Below, one piece after another: positions 31,191 to 42,379 of a DNA stretch of 64,000 nt. The position numbers and the translations under genes were made by a program. Each line of letters starts with the position of its first letter. Position 1 is the first letter of the stretch. Location: positions 325,025 through 389,024 of the forward strand of contig CAUYUJ010017915.1 of assembly GCA_963575745.1 (NCBI GenBank), read 5' to 3'. The DNA is from Prorocentrum cordatum. Lineage: Eukaryota > Sar > Dinophyceae > Prorocentrales > Prorocentraceae. The notes under the pieces are model-generated. The model was not told the DNA's origin, searched no databases, and saw only the letters and a list, made by a program, of their open reading frames with translations.

Positions 31191-32650
31191 CCTTGCCTCT
31201 CCTTCTTGATGGACCCGCTTGCGGCCTCCAGCAGTCATCGCGTGGGAGGAGGAGGATGAGGAGGAGGAGCCCTATCCCTTCCCTCGCCTTCCCACTCTAA
31301 CGCTCTTGTTGCCAGACGCCTCTCGAGCCGACGATGTCATGTTGTAAGCCCCCCGCCCGGCCTTTGGGGGGTGGAGCTCGCAATTCGGACCCCCGCGCGA
31401 TCGCAGTGCTCTGCTCGGCAGCCGCTGCGTGGCCCACGCAGGCGCATACGCATGCGGCGCCGACAGCTGTGGCGTCGAACAGCGCCGTGTCGCAGTGCCG
31501 CGGGCCTTCGGCCTCGCTCTGGAGCACATCTGGTGGTGAGAGACCGCTTGCCGCACCAGCTGAGAGGCGCTGGCTATGTGCAGGATGCCTCGAGCAGGTC
31601 TGGAGAATTATTTGTGGAGCATACAGGCGCTGGCAGGCGATCCGTTCGTCGACGCGGTGGTAAAGTATTCCACTCCGGTTGAGTGGGCTGCGCCGCACGT
31701 CGAGAGGAGCGGGTGTTCCCCTAGAGCAGATTGATGCGCTGGCTGGTCAGAGGGCAACATGAACATCAGCTCGTGTGACATCGACATCGTGATGTTGACT
31801 GGTGTTGTTGGGGTCTGCGCGGTCATGGTTGGCAGGAGAGCCCGACCTGCTCTTATCCGTAGAGCGTGCTGTTTGGCCTGCGCTCGCAGGACCAGCTCGA
31901 ATTCGATAATAGTTCGACGTATCAAGGTGTTTCACATCAGTTTCTGATGGTTGGCATGAGGTGTCACTGAGCTAAATCCATTGCGAACTCTTGTGCCAAC
32001 AGTTAGTGACGTAGCTATGACTCAAAGCGTTCTTGTTGCAAGAACCCAGATTCTGCAACGCCCTGCGTTGAGTGTTTAGGTGGTGGGCGTGGGCACGGGA
32101 GTCAACGAATAATACGCGCTGCCTGGGTGTTGACATTGTGTCCGCGGAAGAGACCATCGCATCCAGAAGTCATGGCGAACTGTTCAAGATGAGTTTGTTT
32201 TGGTTGCATGTATGTCGTTTGACTCTGATGAGGTTGTCCTGGCATACTTCCTCGTGGCCCGTAAAAGTGTGTCCTTGTCCCCGTCACCGAGATGACCGGA
32301 GAGGTGGCCGCGTAGCGCCTGGTCTGACTGTGCGTTCGCTGTCTGGGCCTGTAGGTGCAGCTTGTTGGGAAGTACTTGTGCATATTCTTTGGGCCTGCAT
32401 GGCACGAGCGCATTTGGGGCGCCCCCAATCGCGAAGCTCCTGATGCGAGCCACCCGTATCAAGGCTGCTGATCTGGGTCTGGCTCAATCTGCTTGACAGT
32501 ACAATGTCCCTGGGTTCTCTCTCTCTCTCTCTCTCTCCAGTCAGACCATGTTTCCCCCCCCCCCCCCCTCGCGGCGTGAAATTCGTCCCGAACGGCTCGA
32601 CCCCCAATCGATGCACAGCGCTCCCTCTCACGCCATCACGATCAAGGCGC
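31191..32650. other. unassigned DNA
   Basis: Minus-strand frames at 31,370-31,560 (SEAEGPRHCDTALFDATAVG) and 31,610-31,925 look partly protein-like but cannot be linked. 32,518-32,536 is a CT run. Confidence 0.35.
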
Positions 32651-32878
32651 TACAATCGTTGGAGAAGGTATGTTTCGGACTCCAGGTTCGTGCTTGTACC
32701 CTGCACAGGTAAGCGGCAGTGTACTGCAACACCCTCACCTTGGCCGTCGCCTGCTGGATTCGATCGAAGATATTGGCGGACACCTCGTCCCTCACTCAGC
32801 ATCGGCAGCGGTAAAGGAACAGCGTTACCTTGTCGAGGGTCTGCAACTTCGATCGGACCTCGGCGATCGCGAATGCAC
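32651..32878 (-). CDS. possible 3' exons of an unidentified coiled-coil-like gene
   Basis: On the minus strand, exon 32829-32878 (acceptor CCCAG|G, reading AFAIAEVRSKLQTLDK) joins exon 32739-32783 (15 codons, VSANIFDRIQQATAK) across a 45-nt GT-AG intron. A GTGAGG donor follows. A further acceptor (GTGCAG near 32,697) leads to a short open stretch. The peptide has heptad-like hydrophobic spacing. Codons and splice sites agree, but the blocks are short and upstream exons (33.0-33.3 kb, for example the frame with WGRQPLKVPDDELKRLALAR) do not join in an obvious phase. Confidence 0.3.
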
Positions 32879-33362
32879 CTGGGCTCGGAGAGTCCAAGCT
32901 CCTGCGGAAGACTGAGCAGCTGTTTCTGCAGTTGCAGGGCCCCACTCATCTACTTATGCTTGCCGCGTGCCTCCATTTCGACCCGCTCATGTCCCCTGGC
33001 CAATGCGAGTCTCTTAAGCTCGTCGTCTGGTACCTTGAGCGGTTGGCGTCCCCATTCGTCCTTCTGCTGCCATGAAGCCAATCTGCACTGTCTGGTTGAC
33101 CACCCGTCGGCTTCCTGGGCTGCCACCGCCTCGTTGTCTTTCCTCGGAGCCCTCTCTGTCGAGCAGCTCGCCAGTGCAGCCCCATACCATGACATGCCAT
33201 TCTCAGCGTACCGCGCCATGCAAGCTGGAGGGCTGCAGGGTGAGCAAACCTTTGTGCTGCATGCCTGTGAAGGGACTTGCTCCGCGTCGACGGGGGGCAC
33301 TCGAATCCAAGAATTAGTGTCGAGCTGGGACGATCTGCACACTTCGGGGGTGTGTATCCTGT
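32879..33362. other. unassigned; possible minus-strand exon material
   Basis: The minus frame with EWGRQPLKVPDDELKRLALA and RGHERVEMEARGKHK is open to a TAG near 32,950. Splice connection to the exons below is unresolved. Confidence 0.3.
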
Positions 33363-33410
33363 CTCCTCCTCCTCCTCCTCCTCCTCCTCCTCCTCCTCCT
33401 CCTCCTCCTC
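33363..33410. repeat. (CTC)16 microsatellite
   Basis: Pure CTC/TCC repeat. Confidence 0.95.
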
Positions 33411-34560
33411 GGGAAAGGCCACGAGAAACTGCAGCGGATCCGCAAGGGCCTCCTCCCTGGCCGCAGGAGGGCCCCTCCCAGGCCGCTCAGGGCCGCGAGG
33501 ACGGCACACTGAGGCGGGAAGCCGGCCTCCGTGCTGGCCCGCCGGCCCCCCTTCGAGCCTCTGAGTGAGTTCGAGGCCGCAGAGTGGCTACCAGCGGATC
33601 CCAGCGAATCCGCCTTCACGTCGTCGTCCTCCTCGGCCATGCGTTGGCCCGTTGGCCTGTGCTCGCCCTCCCCGAGGGGTGCCCAGAGTCTCGATCGGAC
33701 CGCCGCGGGCAGCTGTCCGCACCCTGGCGGCCCACCACACCACGTGGTCGATGCTGAGCTTTCTAGGCTGACCCCTTCACTCTTCGGGCGTTGTCCATTT
33801 TGTCGACAGCTAATGTTTGGCGACGGTGCGGCCTCAACATGCCCTGGCTGAGAAATATTGGAATTGATGAAATTCTAGACGTTTCACGTAAACCCACCAG
33901 CTTTGGGTTCCTCCATGTCAGTTCCCAAGCGTGATCCATCACGCTCGCGGCTGGACGCCTCATGACGCACTCCGGTGCCCTCGGTCGCATGGATCAGATC
34001 TTCCCCGGTGCGCGAGCGCCCGCCCGCACCCCCCGCGTTGTGGCACGCGGTCTCGACACCAGTCCCTGGCGGTGTCTGGCGATCCGGATTCTGGTCTGTT
34101 GAGCGCCCGCACGTGGGTTGTTCGATGCCTAGCATAGCGTGTAACTCGACCGCCACCTTGTGAAGGAGCGGCTGGCGGTCATGTCGCTGCTTCTTTGCGG
34201 TACTTCTACGTGACGTTGGTATGCGCCTTCGGGTCGCTTGCGGTGTCGTTCAACCAGAATCCCCCGCCATTTTGGCGATGCACCCCGCCTGGCAGTGCCC
34301 TAGTCGACGACAACCTCTCCTGAGCGGCAGCGAGGCCCGCCTCTTGTTAGTTCCTCCTCCGCTGTCCTCTTGTCGCCTGCTTTTCCTCTCGTCGCCTGTT
34401 TCCCTCCTCCCGGTAATTCGCTCGTAGCCCGCTGCTGCGATTGTGATGGCGTCTGGCACCTCCGGCGCGCTCGCGACCAAAAAAAAACACACCATCCCAT
34501 CCAGAGACGATGCCCAGAAGAGTTGTCTCGATCAGGGAAGTGGGCAACACACAGAGGAAC
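33411..34560. other. unassigned DNA
   Basis: No gene could be supported; short frames on both strands without domains. Confidence 0.45.
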
Positions 34561-35010
34561 GGTCTCTCTTGGAGCGTTCTTGGGACACTCTTGTGCGCTA
34601 TTGGGGCCGTATAAGGGCTCTCTTGGGTCTCTCTTGCGTCTTGGGGGCCTCTTGGCGGGCCCGGGGACATCTTGGGGTGTCTCGGGTGCCTCTTGGGGCC
34701 TCTTTGGGGTCTTCTGGGACCGGGAGCCTCTTGGATGCCTCTTGGGCGCCTCTTGGGGCCTCCTGGGCGCCTCTTGGGGCCTTCTTGAGGCGCTCTTGGG
34801 AGCCTTGGGAGCGCTTTTGGGGCCATCTTGCAGGACATCGATCAAACAAGAGGGGAGTTTGAATTAGCGTTGCCCCTCGGGAGCCCCAGGAGTCGCCCAA
34901 AAGTCGCCTCTTGGGGCGCTCTTGAGGCGCTCTTAGAGCGATATTGGGCGTTCTTGGGGTCGTCTTGGGGCTCTTAAGCCTCTTTTGGAACCCTCTCGGG
35001 CCATCTTGGA
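34561..35010. repeat. degenerate GGGGCCTCTTGGG repeat, longest block
   Basis: More than 20 variants of CTCTTGGGGCCTCTTGG with 10-20-bp spacing. The same motif recurs at 6,640, 36,590, 45,860, 47,550 and 55,140. Confidence 0.7.
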
Positions 35011-35199
35011 GCCATCTTGAGGCCTCGGATGGCCAGCGGAAGCGACAAGGCGAGAAAACAAATTACGCGACCGAGGATTGCCACGCCCTGCGAGCCTGCA
35101 GCGCATGCCCCCCCCTTCCCCCCCCCCCCGCGCACCCCCCTCGCCGTCGAGGAAATGCCACGCCCGCCATGCCCTGCGAGTGCCTGCGTGATGCACTTC

Positions 35200-35390
35200 G
35201 TCCTGACAGGGTCGGGGCATGGGTCCACCCGGCCAGCTGGGTAGACGGACTTCACCGCGTCCAGCCGCTCTGCCAGGGCAGCTTGTCGCGTGAGGTGCGC
35301 GACGCCCTCCACGCTGCGAAAAGAATCGATGCCGTGATGCTCCGCGGCGGCTCGAAACGTCCATCGCCAGGGGGCGACGTCGCTCACCCC
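35200..35390 (-). CDS. open frame of unknown status
   Basis: The minus-strand frame beginning MSDVAPWRWTFRAAAEHHGI and continuing through RLDAVKSVYPAGRVDPC is free of stops and of low-complexity bias, unlike most of the window. It could be an exon of a separate gene or a relic. Upstream, a second frame (PDVIGGASAVLRG followed by a GT) is also open, so the real structure is unclear. It lies beyond the proposed TAG of the 35.5-36.0 kb gene. Confidence 0.2.
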
Positions 35391-35541
35391 CCCGTAGAAC
35401 AGCGCTGGCGCCGCCGATCACGTCTGGCTGCAAGGCGAACAGGCGAAGAGTACGCACATCCAGTCTGCAGGATCCACCATTGGTAGAGTACCTGTTGAGC
35501 GCTCTCCATGGGTCGGCATCGTCGCCCCCCCTCGACGGCCA

Positions 35542-35965
35542 CTATTCTGGATCAGAATTTCGCTTGGGTGCGAACGCCTTGTGCCATTCGATTGCCTTCG
35601 CTTCCGCATGGGGGAACAGGTTATAATGGAGAGCCCACTCCCGCAAGTCGTGCGACCATGGTCCTCGTGACCGGCGGTCGTCCGTCTCCGCTGGCTCCGG
35701 GGACAGCTAAGTGCGAGGGGCACCAGTGAAACGAACAGAGGTAGCAAGCAAAACTGCTGGAGACCGCTGCGGGGTGAAGGCCTGCATGGGCGTGCACTTC
35801 ATGGGCGTGGCCTGCACCGGGCGTGGCAACGCCCGCGTTTTCGGCATCGCCCGCTCGCCGAGCACTCACCAACTGCGATCCATCATCTTCCTCGGGCTCC
35901 CCCGGCGGATCAGTTGGAAAACCGCCGGATGAGGGTTCAGCAAGTATCTCATCAAGCACTGCCTC
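35542..35965 (-). CDS. last two exons of an unidentified gene
   Basis: Two minus-strand blocks join in phase. Exon 35870-35965 is exactly 32 codons, acidic, reading EAVLDEILAEPSSGG and later GEPEEDDGSQL. It is preceded by the acceptor GGCAG|G and followed by a GTGAGT donor. Exon 35542-35706 is 55 codons including TAG. It is preceded by a long pyrimidine tract ending CACTTAG and reads REWALHYNLFPHAEAKAIEW, then AFAPKRNSDPE. The 163-nt intron between them is GT-AG. The codons look protein-like, and stops interrupt the other frames. No family was recognised. Upstream exons should lie above 35,966, where a frame with EYHRQFGNWWPYIF is open at about 35,970-36,150, but its junction could not be fixed. 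Confidence 0.45.
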
Positions 35966-36294
35966 CTGCCATCGTCGTTCCCGCCTTTACTCAGCTCGAC
36001 GAAGTGCCTGATGAGAAAAATATACGGCCACCAGTTGCCGAATTGGCGATGGTACTCATTCAATTCGCTTCGAAACAGAAGGTATCCTTGCACATCCTTG
36101 TAGTCGCGCAATCCTGCCACACTGACCTCGAGGCCCCTCCCAGTGATCGCGCCCTTCAGCGCCAAACACGGTGGTGGCAGGGCGGCGGTGGCATTTTTGG
36201 GCGGCATCACTGCCGCCACGGCAAGGGATCGTTTGCTGCCTTCAGTTGCGGCATCAGGGCGCGTCCAAATACAAACCCTGGCGCACTGAGCCAT
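35966..36294 (-). CDS. possible upstream exon(s) of the 35.5-36.0 kb gene, unresolved
   Basis: A minus-strand frame is open through this stretch and includes LEVSVAGLRDYKDVQGYLLF and NEYHRQFGNWWPYIFLIRHF. It runs into the proposed exon at 35870-35965 but in another frame, so an intron must intervene. GT donors near 36,030 and 35,990 are candidates. It may be coding, or partly intron. No domain recognised. Confidence 0.25.
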
Positions 36295-37021
36295 CTTGCG
36301 ACAATGTGTTTACATGTCAGGATGCTCGAGGTTCAGAAATGTGACCCAGATATCGGACTGTGGAAGCTCCCCACCCCATGCGGGGCCCTTTGGCGTCACT
36401 CAGCGCGGCTTCTATCCGTGACACGCTCGCACGGCGTGGCAGGACAGAGTGTGCGCAAATGGTGGTCCCTCAGCGCGGCCTGTATCCGTGAAGCGCTCGC
36501 AGGGCGCGGGTGCCAAAACTAGAGCCCCACGGAACATGTGGGGATAAACGTTGATTTCCTTACGTTTGGGAGGATGTTGGCCTTTTCGGCGCCTCCTTTG
36601 GGAGCTCTTTGGCCACTCGGAGCCGTCTTGGAGCGGTCTTGGGCCCTCCGAGGCGCTCTTGGATCCATCTTGGGCCATCTTGGACTCTCTGACTGCCCGC
36701 GGCCCCCCCCGTCCAGGTCCACAGGAGGGGTCAGGGGGAGGGGTGCACTCATCCCCGAAGGGGAATAAGGGGGTTGGAAGAGGAAACTCCCTAGGTCACC
36801 TTGACCCCGAAGGGCTGCTGGGACTCGTTTTGGCGACTGCGCCTCTGGTGAACCACTAGGTGCCTTCGGTGCTGGATCGAGATTCGGCGAGGTGCCGGCA
36901 TCAGAACCGCTCGCCGGCGACAGCCTGCTCCTCGCTCACTGCTCAATCTGGCGGGGGGCGGGGTGAGAGGAGTACGACTGCCCCACGGGACAAACTGAGC
37001 GACGTGTAGAGGAAGTAGGAG
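36295..37021. other. unassigned, with GGGGCCTCTTGG repeat
   Basis: 36,585-36,690 repeats the TTGGG.GC(C/T)(C/A)T motif. 36,410-36,510 has a direct repeat of CGCGGC.T(C)TATCCGTGA. Confidence 0.45.
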
Positions 37022-37245
37022 TACCCCAGGGAGAAACCCCAATCAGTGGATGGTTTTCGCTGAGGCGATCGACCGGGAGCCCAGGAGCCCAGAACCCACC
37101 GGAACCAATAAGTTGGCACCCGGGAACCTGGAAGGGGGAACCCGGGAACCCAGCCTGCTACCAAAATCGGCAGGGCACTGTCGCCATATCTTTCAACTTC
37201 CACTAGGACCCCTTCAGTGCAAGCGTTGACTGGGGAAGTACCCCT
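37022..37245. mobile_element. repeat family J, copy 2
   Basis: AACCCCAATCAGTGGATGG, CGATCGACCGGGAGCCC, AGCCTGCTACCAAAATCGGC and AGGACCCCTTCAGTGCAAGC occur in the same order as copy 1. Confidence 0.6.
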
Positions 37246-37324
37246 GACTCCCGTGCAAGACTCACACAGAGAATCTCCAGACTCCCCACCTCCGCCTGCC
37301 CGCGAGGGGCAGGCGGCCGCCCCA

Positions 37325-37427
37325 GGCCATCCCTCTCGTCCTCGGCGTCGTCGTCTAGTCGTCCTCGTCGTCGCCAGTCGCCCTTGCGCTCGTCGTCTGG
37401 TCGTCGTCTGGTCGTCGTCGTCGTCGA

Positions 37428-37516
<89 letters not shown>

Positions 37517-37585
37517 CGTCGTCGTCGTCGTCGTCGTCGGCGTCGTCCGTCGTCGGCGTCGGCGTCGGCGTCGTCGTTGTCGCGA
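37325..37585. repeat. (CGT)n microsatellite, about 240 bp
   Basis: Long GTC/CGT runs from about 37,400 to 37,580 with GGC interruptions at the end; contains many CpG. Confidence 0.95.
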
Positions 37586-38374
37586 GAGGCCGGCGGCAGT
37601 CCGGCCGGCGCCTCTCGGCCCCGCCACGCGGCGCTTACCGTGCCGAGGCCATGGCGTCGGCCCGCGCGGCGGGCGGGCCGCCGCCGCCCCCGGCGGCCCC
37701 GGCGTTCCGCGGCGGCTTCTCGGAGGGCTGGGGGGTGGGCTGCGCTCAAGGGCGGCCCTTCGCCGAAGGGACCCCATGGTGCAATAGGGTCGAGCATCTG
37801 ATTGAGAACCCCCCCCCCTTGACAAGCTGGCCCAACGTTTCTTGACCAGCTTGTCGGAAAGCTGGCTCAGTTTCTGATAAGGGGATCGATCGCCTTGGCT
37901 CCCAGAGATGAATAGCGTACGTCCCTGGCTCCATAAGCTGGCGCAGCGTTTCCTTTAGAAATTTCTGAAAAACTGGCCCAGGTTTCTTACAGTCGGCCCA
38001 GATTAGGAGGTCGACCTGTGCCTCGCGACAGGTGCCTTCTTGCACTCTAGTGGCGACGTGGCCCTCGGATGGGTCTCGTGTCCTCTCGCGTGTCCCGTCC
38101 AATCGAATCCCACTGCAATTGATACTTTTCTTTATCGTACTTTCGGCTGCAGGCGCGCTCGGGCTGGGCCTCCCCGCGGCCCCCCGGGAGGCGCGCACCC
38201 CAAGGGCCACTCGTCGTCTGGGATCGCTCGCCCTCCGCGCCCTACCCCCCGAGCGCTCGACGGGTCGCCGGAACACGGGGGCCTCGGGGTCGTCGTGCTC
38301 CTCCCTCCTCAGTGGGCATGTGGCTCATCGCTCAGTGGAGAGAGGAGTACAGTTTCCATAATGTGTGAATGTGG
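37586..38374. other. unassigned, with degenerate GCTGGCnCAGnGTTTC repeat
   Basis: 37,815-38,010 carries five or more variants of AGCTGGC(C/T)CA..(G)TTTCT; the rest is unassigned. Confidence 0.45.
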
Positions 38375-38575
38375 GCAGGAGGAGGAGGAGGAGGAGGAGG
38401 AGGAGGAGGAGGAGGAGGCAAAGGAGGAGGAGGAGGAGGAGGGGGAGGAGGAGGAGGGGGAGGGGGGGAGGGGGAGGACGGGGAGGGGGAGGGGGAGGGG
38501 GAGTAGGTGGAGTAGGCGGAGTATGTGGAGTAGGTGGAGGTGTAGGTGGAGGTGGAGGTGCGTCCCTCTTGCATC
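38375..38575. repeat. (GGA)n to GGGGAG and GTGGAG microsatellite
   Basis: Purine-rich repeat grading into GTAGGTGGA units. Confidence 0.9.
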
Positions 38576-38875
38576 ATCGCCTCAATCTCTGCGCATGCGG
38601 TGGGATGCGGGCCTGCAGTTTTAGAACGTAACGTGCTCGTTATCGCCATCCTTGCAAAGCGCCAGGCTGCATCAGACGTGTGGTAGTCGGGTGGTCGGTG
38701 GTGGATGGGCGTTGGGACTACGTGGAGGAAAGAGCAAAACTTGGGGCGCCAGCGTAGCCTGAACTACGACCCCAGAATTACACCCCAGAAGTACAGTAAT
38801 CAGAGTGAGGGGGCCGAACGGTCATTCACTGCCCCTGGGTGCGTGGCTGAAGTGGAATTCCGCGGTGCGGATTCT
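38576..38875. other. spacer, nothing recognised
   Basis: Short unassigned stretch. Confidence 0.5.
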
Positions 38876-39660
38876 CGTTGTTGTTGTTTGTTGTTGTTGT
38901 TTGTTGTTGTTTGTTGTTGTTGTTGTTTGTTGTTGTTTGTTGTCGTCGTCCCACCCGCAACCCGCCCCGCGACCCACCCGCGACCCAACCCGCGACCCAC
39001 CCCGCGACCCACCCGCGACCCACCCCGCGACCCACCCCGCGACCCACCCCGCGACCCACCCCGCGACCCATCCCGCGACCCACCCCGCGACCCACCCCGC
39101 GACCCGCCCGCGGCCCACCCCGCGACCCACCCGCGACCCACCCGCGACCCACCCGCGACCCACCCGCGACCCACCCGCGACCTACCCCGCGACCCACCCG
39201 CGACCCACCTTCGACCCAAACCACGTTCAAGGTACAAACCACCATTTTCGGCGCCTGCGGCGGGCTTTTTTTACATTCCTTCCAGGTGGAGAGCCCGCGA
39301 CCCACCCCGTGACCAACTCGCGACCAACCCGCGACCCAAACCACGTTCAGGGTACAAACCACATTTTTCGGCGCCTGCGGCGGGCATCTTTTGCATTCGT
39401 TTCAGGTGGAGAGCCCGCGGCCCACCCGCGACCACGTTCAGGGTACAAACCACATTTTTCGGCGCCTGCGGCGGGCATCTTTTGCATTCGCTCCCGGTGG
39501 AGAACCCGCGGCCCACCCACGACCCAAACCACGTTCAGTGTACAAACAATTCATTTTGGTGCCTGCGGCGGGCTGCTTTTGCATTCCTTCCAGGTGGAGG
39601 TGGAGAGCCCGCGACCCACCCGCGACCCAAACCACGTTCACTGAACAAACCAATGCCGCA
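38876..39660. repeat. three nested minisatellites
   Basis: (GTTGTTT)n at 38,876-38,945; (CGACCCACCC)n at 38,960-39,215; then a 90-120-bp unit (ACCACGTTCAGGGTACAAAC, TTTCGGCGCCTGCGGCGGGC, CAGGTGGAGAGCCCGCG) five times to 39,660, each unit ending in one or more CGACCCACCC blocks. Confidence 0.85.
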
Positions 39661-39850
39661 CAAGCGCGGCGGCGGATTTGTGCATGCCGTCTGAGCCCGC
39701 AAGGACCTCTTCAAGCCCCGCGCATCCACACCAGCCCGTCCAGCAACTTTGCCCTGGCGAGTTGCCTTGATCAGAGAAGTCGGGGAGCATAAAGTGGAAA
39801 AAAGGATTGCGTTGCAGTTATCTTGGGAAAGGAGGGGGAGGCAGGAGGAG
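39661..39850. other. spacer, nothing recognised
   Basis: Unassigned. Confidence 0.5.
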
Positions 39851-40195
39851 TAAACAGGGGACGAGGAGAACGCGGAAGAAGAGAGGATGTAAGGAGAATG
39901 TGGAGAAAGAAAAGGAGGAGGAGCAGGAGGACGAGGAGGGGGAGGAGGGGGAGGAGATGATGATGGACGACAATGGGAGGACGATGATGGAGGCCGATGA
40001 GGGGGAGGACGACAATGGGAGGACGATGATGAAAGGACGAGGGGGGGAGAGGGAGGACGAGGAAGAAGAGGAGGAGGAGGAGGACGAGGTGGAGGAGGAG
40101 GATGACGATGACGATGAGGACGAGGACGAGGAAGAGGAGGAGGAGGAGGAGGAGGAGGAGGAGGAGGAGGAGGAGGAGGAGAGCGCCATCGACAG
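39851..40195. repeat. (GGA/GAC/GAT)n purine-rich tract
   Basis: Includes two copies of ACGACAATGGGAGGACGATG at about 39,966 and 40,008. Confidence 0.9.
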
Positions 40196-40959
40196 GGAAG
40201 GTGGGGGCGACGAGGTCCGCCGGCTCGACGACGCCCGCGTCGCCGGCGCCCGCCCCCTCACTCTTATCCGCAATTGCGGGGTGCTACGTAAGCCTATCCT
40301 GCAAGGGCAGGACAAGCAAGGCTAGCCTGCACTAGGTTGCATAAGCCTGCCCATCCCGTTCTCCTGCACTCACTCCGAGCTCAGAGCAGCGGCTGGCACC
40401 CACCGCCAGTGGCGAGTGCCACCGTGCATCTCCCAGCCTATCCTGTCACGAGCTGCTCGTGTATGGAGGTCCAAACCTGCAGGTTGGCGTCCAGGGGGCT
40501 TCTCTGCTTTCGGTTGGGGGCGGAGGAGGCGGGGCAGGGCGGGAAAGGGCGAGGGTTGGCTTCAGCTTCGCAGTGCAACATCCAGGATACAAGCACGGCC
40601 AGGTAGAACTCTGGCAGCGCCGCGTATTTGCCCAGTCTTGTCCTTTCCTCCCCCCCCTTCCCCCGAATGAATTATCCCTCCTCCTCCTACTCCTCCTCCT
40701 CCTCCTCCTCCTCTTTCTCCCTCACTGGGGCTTGGGGCGGTGGAGCCGCAAATCGGCAGCGCCCCTGTCGGAGCCAGGGGGGCAGATGCTGGCCGACGAG
40801 GCTGGCACGACTCGGATTCACCCTGAAGCTAGAGTCAAGCAGCGCCGCCTCGTTCCTCCTTGCTGGCTCCGACGAGGAGGGCTGAGGGGCTTGGGCGGAG
40901 GGGGGCAGGAGATGTGATCATGAGTGATCGGGGAGCCAAATAATGAATGAAGGTGCCCT

Positions 40960-41011
<52 letters not shown>

Positions 41012-41583
41012 AATAGTAACAGGATTCTCCAATTGTTTCTTATATTTTTGGGGTTTTCGTCTTCCCCCCCACTTCCGATAGTTTCGCAGATCTTCCTGGG
41101 AGCCGACGATGAACTATGCCTCTCTGTGTGTGTGTTTTGCCCCTCCTGGATGCAGGAGGGACGGGATGGAGGGAGCCAGGGGCGGGCCTCGGCACCGAGG
41201 CGCGAAGGCAGGGGGGGGGGAAGGGGCGGGACCTCGTGGCCTCACGTCCAGCGGAGGCTCGCCGACAGCCTGACGCGGGAAGCGACGACAAGAGGATCGA
41301 GCGCAGTGCAAAGGAGGAGGAGGAGGAGGAGGAGGAGGAGGAGGAGGAGGTCGCCGCGAGGCACGAGAGAGGGAGCTGCGGCGCCGAGGCCGCACAGACA
41401 AAGCCTGCGCACCACCCTCAAAAGCCGGAGCCCGGGTCCGACGGCCCGGAGGCCAAGGATGGGGCGGGAAGAGGGGCGGGGGCGCCTCCCTTCGTCCCTC
41501 CTCGCTCCTAGCACCGTAAACGGGCACTCCCCGTAACACCTCCTCGTCCCCCCCCCCCTCGTCCCACCGTATCTCGGCACGAA
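40196..41583. repeat. unassigned DNA with TCC, CA and GGA microsatellites
   Basis: (TCC)n 40,678-40,722; (CA)n 40,962-41,009; (GGA)n 41,310-41,350. No gene supported. Confidence 0.7.
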
Positions 41584-41776
41584 CGAAATGGGCACGGAAA
41601 GAATGGGTACAATGCCCAACAGCAGTTCCTGCTCATTTTGAACAGGACTCGCTGTCCGCGCCGCCGCGGCCTGTGTCCATTTGAGACAAAAGGCAGCCTG
41701 CCCAACAGCGGCCGCTGTTTGTTTGGGACAACATGTGTTGTTGGGCATTGTACAATTTTTTTCAGTACCCATTTCG
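41584..41776. mobile_element. MITE family I, copy 2 (complete)
   Basis: CGAAATGGGCACGGAAAGAA at left faces TTTTTTTCAGTACCCATTTCG at right, and inside them AATGCCCAACA faces TGTTGGGCATT: inverted ends of about 40 bp. 193 bp. Confidence 0.8.
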
Positions 41777-42013
41777 GGCGTCCAAAGTAACGGGTACTCA
41801 CTAACAGGTGCTGTGGAAAGTTGCCGAAAGGGGGCACTTTCAGGGCCTCTTCCTGGCACGGCAGCGTTGCCCACATCAGGCATGGCTGGGTCCGCCGGGT
41901 CCCTGGCCAGAGTGCCCGTCAGTGGAGCCCCCTCTGGAGGGGCGCTGGTCGGTGGCGTGGGCCCCTCACCATGACCCGAAGGGTCCCACGGGGGGGATGG
42001 GGTCCTGAGGTCC

Positions 42014-42228
42014 GGCGGCGTGCCGGGGTGGGAAGCGAGAGGGCGGCGGGACCTGCTCGGAGGGCGGCGGGGCGGCTCGGCCCTCCGAGAAGGCTCCTCG
42101 GCCGTCTCGGACGACACCGACAGCCTCTCAGAAGGCGCGAGGGCTTCTGGAGGGCTTCTGAGAAGCCCCGCCGCCTTCCGGAAAGGCCGGTTCCATGCCA
42201 CTCCCCCCCCCCCCGGGGCTCGCCGCCG
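42014..42228. mobile_element. fold-back family N, copy 2
   Basis: GGCGGCGTGCCGGGG at left against CCCCGGGGCTCGCCGCC at right, with CTCTCAGAAGGC and CTTCTGAGAAGC inside as in copy 1. Confidence 0.55.
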
Positions 42229-42379
42229 ATCAACGGCACGATGGAGATGTTTTGCCATTTCGGCCTCCGAGGGCCGTGTTTAGAAGCCCTGGGGCCGACG
42301 TTTTAACAACAATTATCCAGAACTATTCTAGCAGAGCTATCCACAACTCCTCTGCCTATTCAGCACTGACGTCTATGCC

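Noticed and set aside
32504-33568. 354-codon plus-strand open frame
   Set aside because: It is Ser/Cys/Arg-rich, includes the CTC microsatellite, and lies opposite minus-strand blocks with splice sites; likely a shadow.
34266-34276. GCCATTTTGGC, the core of the dinoflagellate spliced leader
   Set aside because: Only 11 bases match and the flanks disagree with the leader; not enough to claim a spliced-leader relic or gene.
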